This document shows positions 62,137-64,000 of a DNA stretch of 64,000 nucleotides, in pieces. Made by a program: the position numbers and the translations under genes. This stretch comes from CBDHFN01 sp965262605 (GTDB taxonomy: Bacteria; Pseudomonadota; Alphaproteobacteria; JASGCL01), in assembly GCA_965262605.1 (NCBI GenBank), contig CBDHFN010000003.1, positions 1,302,001-1,366,000 of the forward strand. The letters run 5' to 3'. The notes below the pieces were generated by a model. It worked only from the letters and a program-made list of their open reading frames with translations, did not search any database and was not told the DNA's origin. Positions within the stretch are counted from its first letter, which is position 1. Each line of letters opens with the position of its first letter.

Positions 62137-62165
62137 TTGACATTGTTAAAAAAATTAATTATGTG
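62137..62165 (+). promoter_or_regulatory. Possible promoter of the RiPP precursor operon
   Basis: A consensus TTGACA (62137-62142) lies 17 bp before TATGTG (62160-62165), a poor -10. The implied leader before the ATG at 62238 is about 65 bases with AAAGGAGAA as a strong ribosome binding site. A TATAAT at 62126-62131 has no -35 at proper distance. The 162-bp gap after DUF1489 and the strong -35 suggest independent transcription. Confidence 0.35.
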
Positions 62166-62237
62166 TTAAATATTCAAATGTAAATTATTAATCAAATTTG
62201 TTTAATTTGCATCGCTAACACAAAAAAGGAGAAAATC

Positions 62238-62639
62238 ATGAATGACAATCAAAAAGTCAATAATTATCAAATGCTAGGTAAAGTTGAGAAATTCGTAGAA
62301 CGAATTAAGCAAGACCCAAATTTTCTTGAAAATGCAAAATCAAACCCAAAAATCTTAGCCGATGAATTTGGTTTTGTCGTTCCCGAAGGTATTAAAGTAG
62401 AATTTGTGCAAAACACTGATGAAGTTATCCATTTTATCATTCCAATTGACGCGAACAGCGAATTATCCGATGAATTATTAATGGGGCTTAACGCCGCAAA
62501 AGGTGGCTCAGCAAGCTCAGCAGGTTCAGTCGGCACAGCAGGTTCAATGTATTGCGTTAGCACAAGCCCTTCATGCGTTGGCACTGCAAGCACCATTGGT
62601 TCAGCGAGTTCAGCTGGTTCTGGTGGCACCGCAAGCTAA
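62238..62639 (+). CDS. Proteusin-type RiPP precursor 1 (NHLP leader)
   Basis: A 133-residue peptide. Residues about 14-85 form a nitrile-hydratase-alpha-like leader: KFVERIKQDPNFLENAKSNP, ILADEFGFVVPEGIKVEFVQ, an HFIIP strand and LSDELLMGLNAAKGG. The leader ends in Gly-Gly (89-90). The 43-residue core 91-133 is made almost only of Ser, Gly, Ala, Thr and Val with two Cys (106, 113) in YCVSTSPSCVG. This is the layout of NHLP/proteusin precursors, whose cores are heavily modified and whose leaders are cut after a double-glycine-type site. A strong ribosome binding site precedes it, and the second precursor follows 29 bp later. Confidence 0.82.
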   Translation: MNDNQKVNNYQMLGKVEKFVERIKQDPNFLENAKSNPKILADEFGFVVPEGIKVEFVQNTDEVIHFIIPIDANSELSDELLMGLNAAKGGSASSAGSVGTAGSMYCVSTSPSCVGTASTIGSASSAGSGGTAS

Positions 62640-62668
62640 TAATTAACATTACCAAAAAGGAAAATAAA

Positions 62669-63052
62669 ATGAACATAAAAGATTTAAATCAACAATTAAA
62701 CACTGGTTTTGACAATTTAAACCAATTGATGAAAGATAAAAGCGAAGTCGCAAAATTAAGGGCAAACCCATTGCAATATTTCAAAGACAACGATATGTTG
62801 CCCGATGCCTCCAAAGAATATGAAGTATTTTTTAATACTGATAATGTTTGGTATGTGGTTTTCCCAGCTAATGATAGCACAGAAATTTCTGATGAAGCTT
62901 TGTCAAATATTGCGGCAGCAAAATCATCGGCTAGCGTATCATCTGTGGGCACTGCGTCAACAGCAGGCACAGCAAGTAGCTTTCCTTCATGCGTTAGCTC
63001 GGCTGGTTCGGTTGGTTCTGTCTCTTCTGGTGGCTCAGCGTCCAGTAAATAA
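62669..63052 (+). CDS. Proteusin-type RiPP precursor 2
   Basis: From the ATG at 62669 (AAAGGAAAA upstream) the peptide has 127 residues. The leader is a divergent relative of that of precursor 1: EVAKLRANPLQYFKDNDMLP, YEVFFNTDNVWYVVFP, ISDEALSNIAAAK. The boundary reads AAAK-SS instead of AAK-GG, so the cleavage site may differ. The core (about 86-127) is Ser/Gly/Ala/Val/Thr with one Cys at 108 in FPSCVSSAG, sharing the PSCV motif with precursor 1. The stop overlaps the ATG of the radical SAM gene (TAATG, 63050-63054), so enzyme and precursor are translationally coupled. Confidence 0.8.
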   Translation: MNIKDLNQQLNTGFDNLNQLMKDKSEVAKLRANPLQYFKDNDMLPDASKEYEVFFNTDNVWYVVFPANDSTEISDEALSNIAAAKSSASVSSVGTASTAGTASSFPSCVSSAGSVGSVSSGGSASSK

Positions 63053-64000
63053 TGACATTAAAGGCGAACGCCAAAGTTTTAGTTGAAAGACTAATTGCAG
63101 ATTCTGATTTTCGGCAAAAAATTAGCAAGAATGCTCAGCAAACATTAGATGAATATAATATTCACCTTAGTGCCGAGCAGTCTTGCCGATATTGGAATTT
63201 ATCAATTGGCGAATCGCATTTAATAATGGCGGGTATTGGTATTCGCAACGAAACTGAACAAGCAATTTTTGAAGTTCAAGATAATTTAAATAAAGTATTT
63301 ACCAAATATTTTGATAAAAATCGCTTAAAAAGACCCGAATCAGATATTATTGCATGGCGCAAACGAATTGAGTATCGCAATTATTTTATGCACGGGCAGA
63401 TGCGCACGAAAATGTCCTTATTTTTGCCGTTTGCGGTTGAATTATCCGATGGTTGTTCGGTTGGGTGCTGGTTTTGCGGTGTTTCTGCCGATGTTCACAA
63501 AAAAAATTATCTTGCAAATCAAACAAATAAGCAAGAATTTGCACAAATAATACAATATTTTGCCGATATTTATCATGATTTAGCCAAAAATGGCTTTTTA
63601 TATTTTGCGACAGATCCTTTTGATAATCCAGATTATGAAGTTTTTTCGGATATTTTTTTTGAAATTACGCGCTCAGCACCTGCGATAACAACGGCAATGG
63701 CTGAAAAAATGCCCGTTGATAAAATTTTGAAACTTACCCAAAAAATTCTTGCCCAAGACGCACCATGTATGCGGTTTTCGGTGTTTTCTATTGCGCAATT
63801 AAATAAAATATACGATTTATATGGTATTGAAAATTTGGTGGATATTCCAATTATCCCATTGACTCACGGCTCTTTATTGGGGCTTGCCAATGCTGGCAAA
63901 GCCCGAACCCGATTTAATAATAACAAAAAACGCGGTGATTTAGAATTAGAAAAATTGCAAAAATTTGAAATAAATCATAATACAATTTGTTGCATTGCGG
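63052..64000 (+). CDS. Radical SAM peptide epimerase, PoyD-like (partial, runs off the window)
   Basis: The frame opens with the ATG at 63052 and continues to base 64000 without a stop (316 codons seen). The radical SAM site CX3CX2C is Cys135, Cys139 and Cys142 in ELSDGCSVGCWFCGVSAD, the form seen in the PoyD/OspD-type epimerases that convert L- to D-residues in proteusin cores. Residues 8-45 (VLVERLIADSDFRQKISKNAQQTLDEYNIHLS) look like the helical part of an NHLP leader fused to the enzyme. Placement directly after two NHLP precursors supports the assignment. The C-terminal part, where a catalytic Cys is expected, is not visible. Confidence 0.8.
   Translation, partial: MTLKANAKVLVERLIADSDFRQKISKNAQQTLDEYNIHLSAEQSCRYWNLSIGESHLIMAGIGIRNETEQAIFEVQDNLNKVFTKYFDKNRLKRPESDIIAWRKRIEYRNYFMHGQMRTKMSLFLPFAVELSDGCSVGCWFCGVSADVHKKNYLANQTNKQEFAQIIQYFADIYHDLAKNGFLYFATDPFDNPDYEVFSDIFFEITRSAPAITTAMAEKMPVDKILKLTQKILAQDAPCMRFSVFSIAQLNKIYDLYGIENLVDIPIIPLTHGSLLGLANAGKARTRFNNNKKRGDLELEKLQKFEINHNTICCIA

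Noticed and set aside
62508..63049. Repetitive GC-richer stretch that could be taken as simple-sequence DNA
   Set aside because: It lies in frame in two genes with leaders and strong ribosome binding sites and codes for RiPP-like cores, so it is coding.

Overview
The window is a compact, strongly AT-rich stretch of a Gram-negative chromosome that reads as an alphaproteobacterium. LptC/LptA and KdsD indicate an LPS outer membrane. DUF1489, a UbiK/BMFP protein, an ETF-ubiquinone oxidoreductase, a napEDABC cluster and the rsmI/LpoA-like pair fit that class. I cannot name the genus. Genes are tightly packed: many ATGA or TAATG junctions, convergent stops that overlap, and one pair of divergent start codons that overlap.

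Layout. 1-9.5 kb: end of argB, aroK-aroB, a CNNM/CorC protein, a DUF2889 protein, a sugar-nucleotide dehydratase plus heptose-kinase-like pair, UbiK and an RND exporter. 9.5-17.7 kb: two unrecognised genes, a dGTPase-like protein, kdsD-lptC-lptA, ispH-def, an orphan polyamine-type binding protein and a DUF502 protein. 17.7-22.4 kb: a complete arginine deiminase operon arcDABC behind an FNR/ANR-type box. 22.4-25.4 kb: a 3-hydroxyisobutyrate-dehydrogenase-like enzyme, a GST and a second orphan PotD-like protein. 25.4-28.7 kb: an accessory island with an IS110-family transposase, a candidate bridge-RNA region, palindromic repeats and a Sel1-repeat protein. 28.9-33.6 kb: tRNA-Phe, uvrA and ETF-QO. 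33.6-35.5 kb: a type II restriction-modification pair. 35.6-44 kb: an A-type Fe-S carrier, an unusual PhyH-methyltransferase-PhyH cluster, ferredoxin-NADP reductase, dapA, a threonine/serine dehydratase, rsmI and an LpoA-like lipoprotein. 44-51 kb: phnY-phnA for phosphonoacetate breakdown and napEDABC, including a 52-residue NapE. 51-62 kb: an unrecognised anchored protein, a CaiD-like hydratase, an orphan polar-amino-acid ABC ATPase, a cobalamin adenosyltransferase, an MscS channel, purD, pgpA, leuA, transaldolase, a trypsin-like protease and DUF1489.

The most striking part is the right edge (62.2-64 kb). Two tandem precursor genes have nitrile-hydratase-like (NHLP/proteusin) leaders and Ser/Gly/Ala/Thr/Val-rich, Cys-containing cores. 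The second is translationally coupled to a radical SAM enzyme that resembles the PoyD-type peptide epimerases and is cut by the window end. This is a candidate proteusin RiPP cluster whose product is expected to carry D-amino acids.

The metabolism suggests a facultative anaerobe: nitrate respiration and arginine fermentation share the same 12-bp TGATTTAAATCA operator, and a third copy lies between the Fe-S carrier gene and the PhyH cluster. Several genes (aroK, the binding protein at 16051, the Sel1 protein, napE and the protein ending at 51117) have promoter-like hexamers placed so close to the ATG that their mRNAs may be leaderless.
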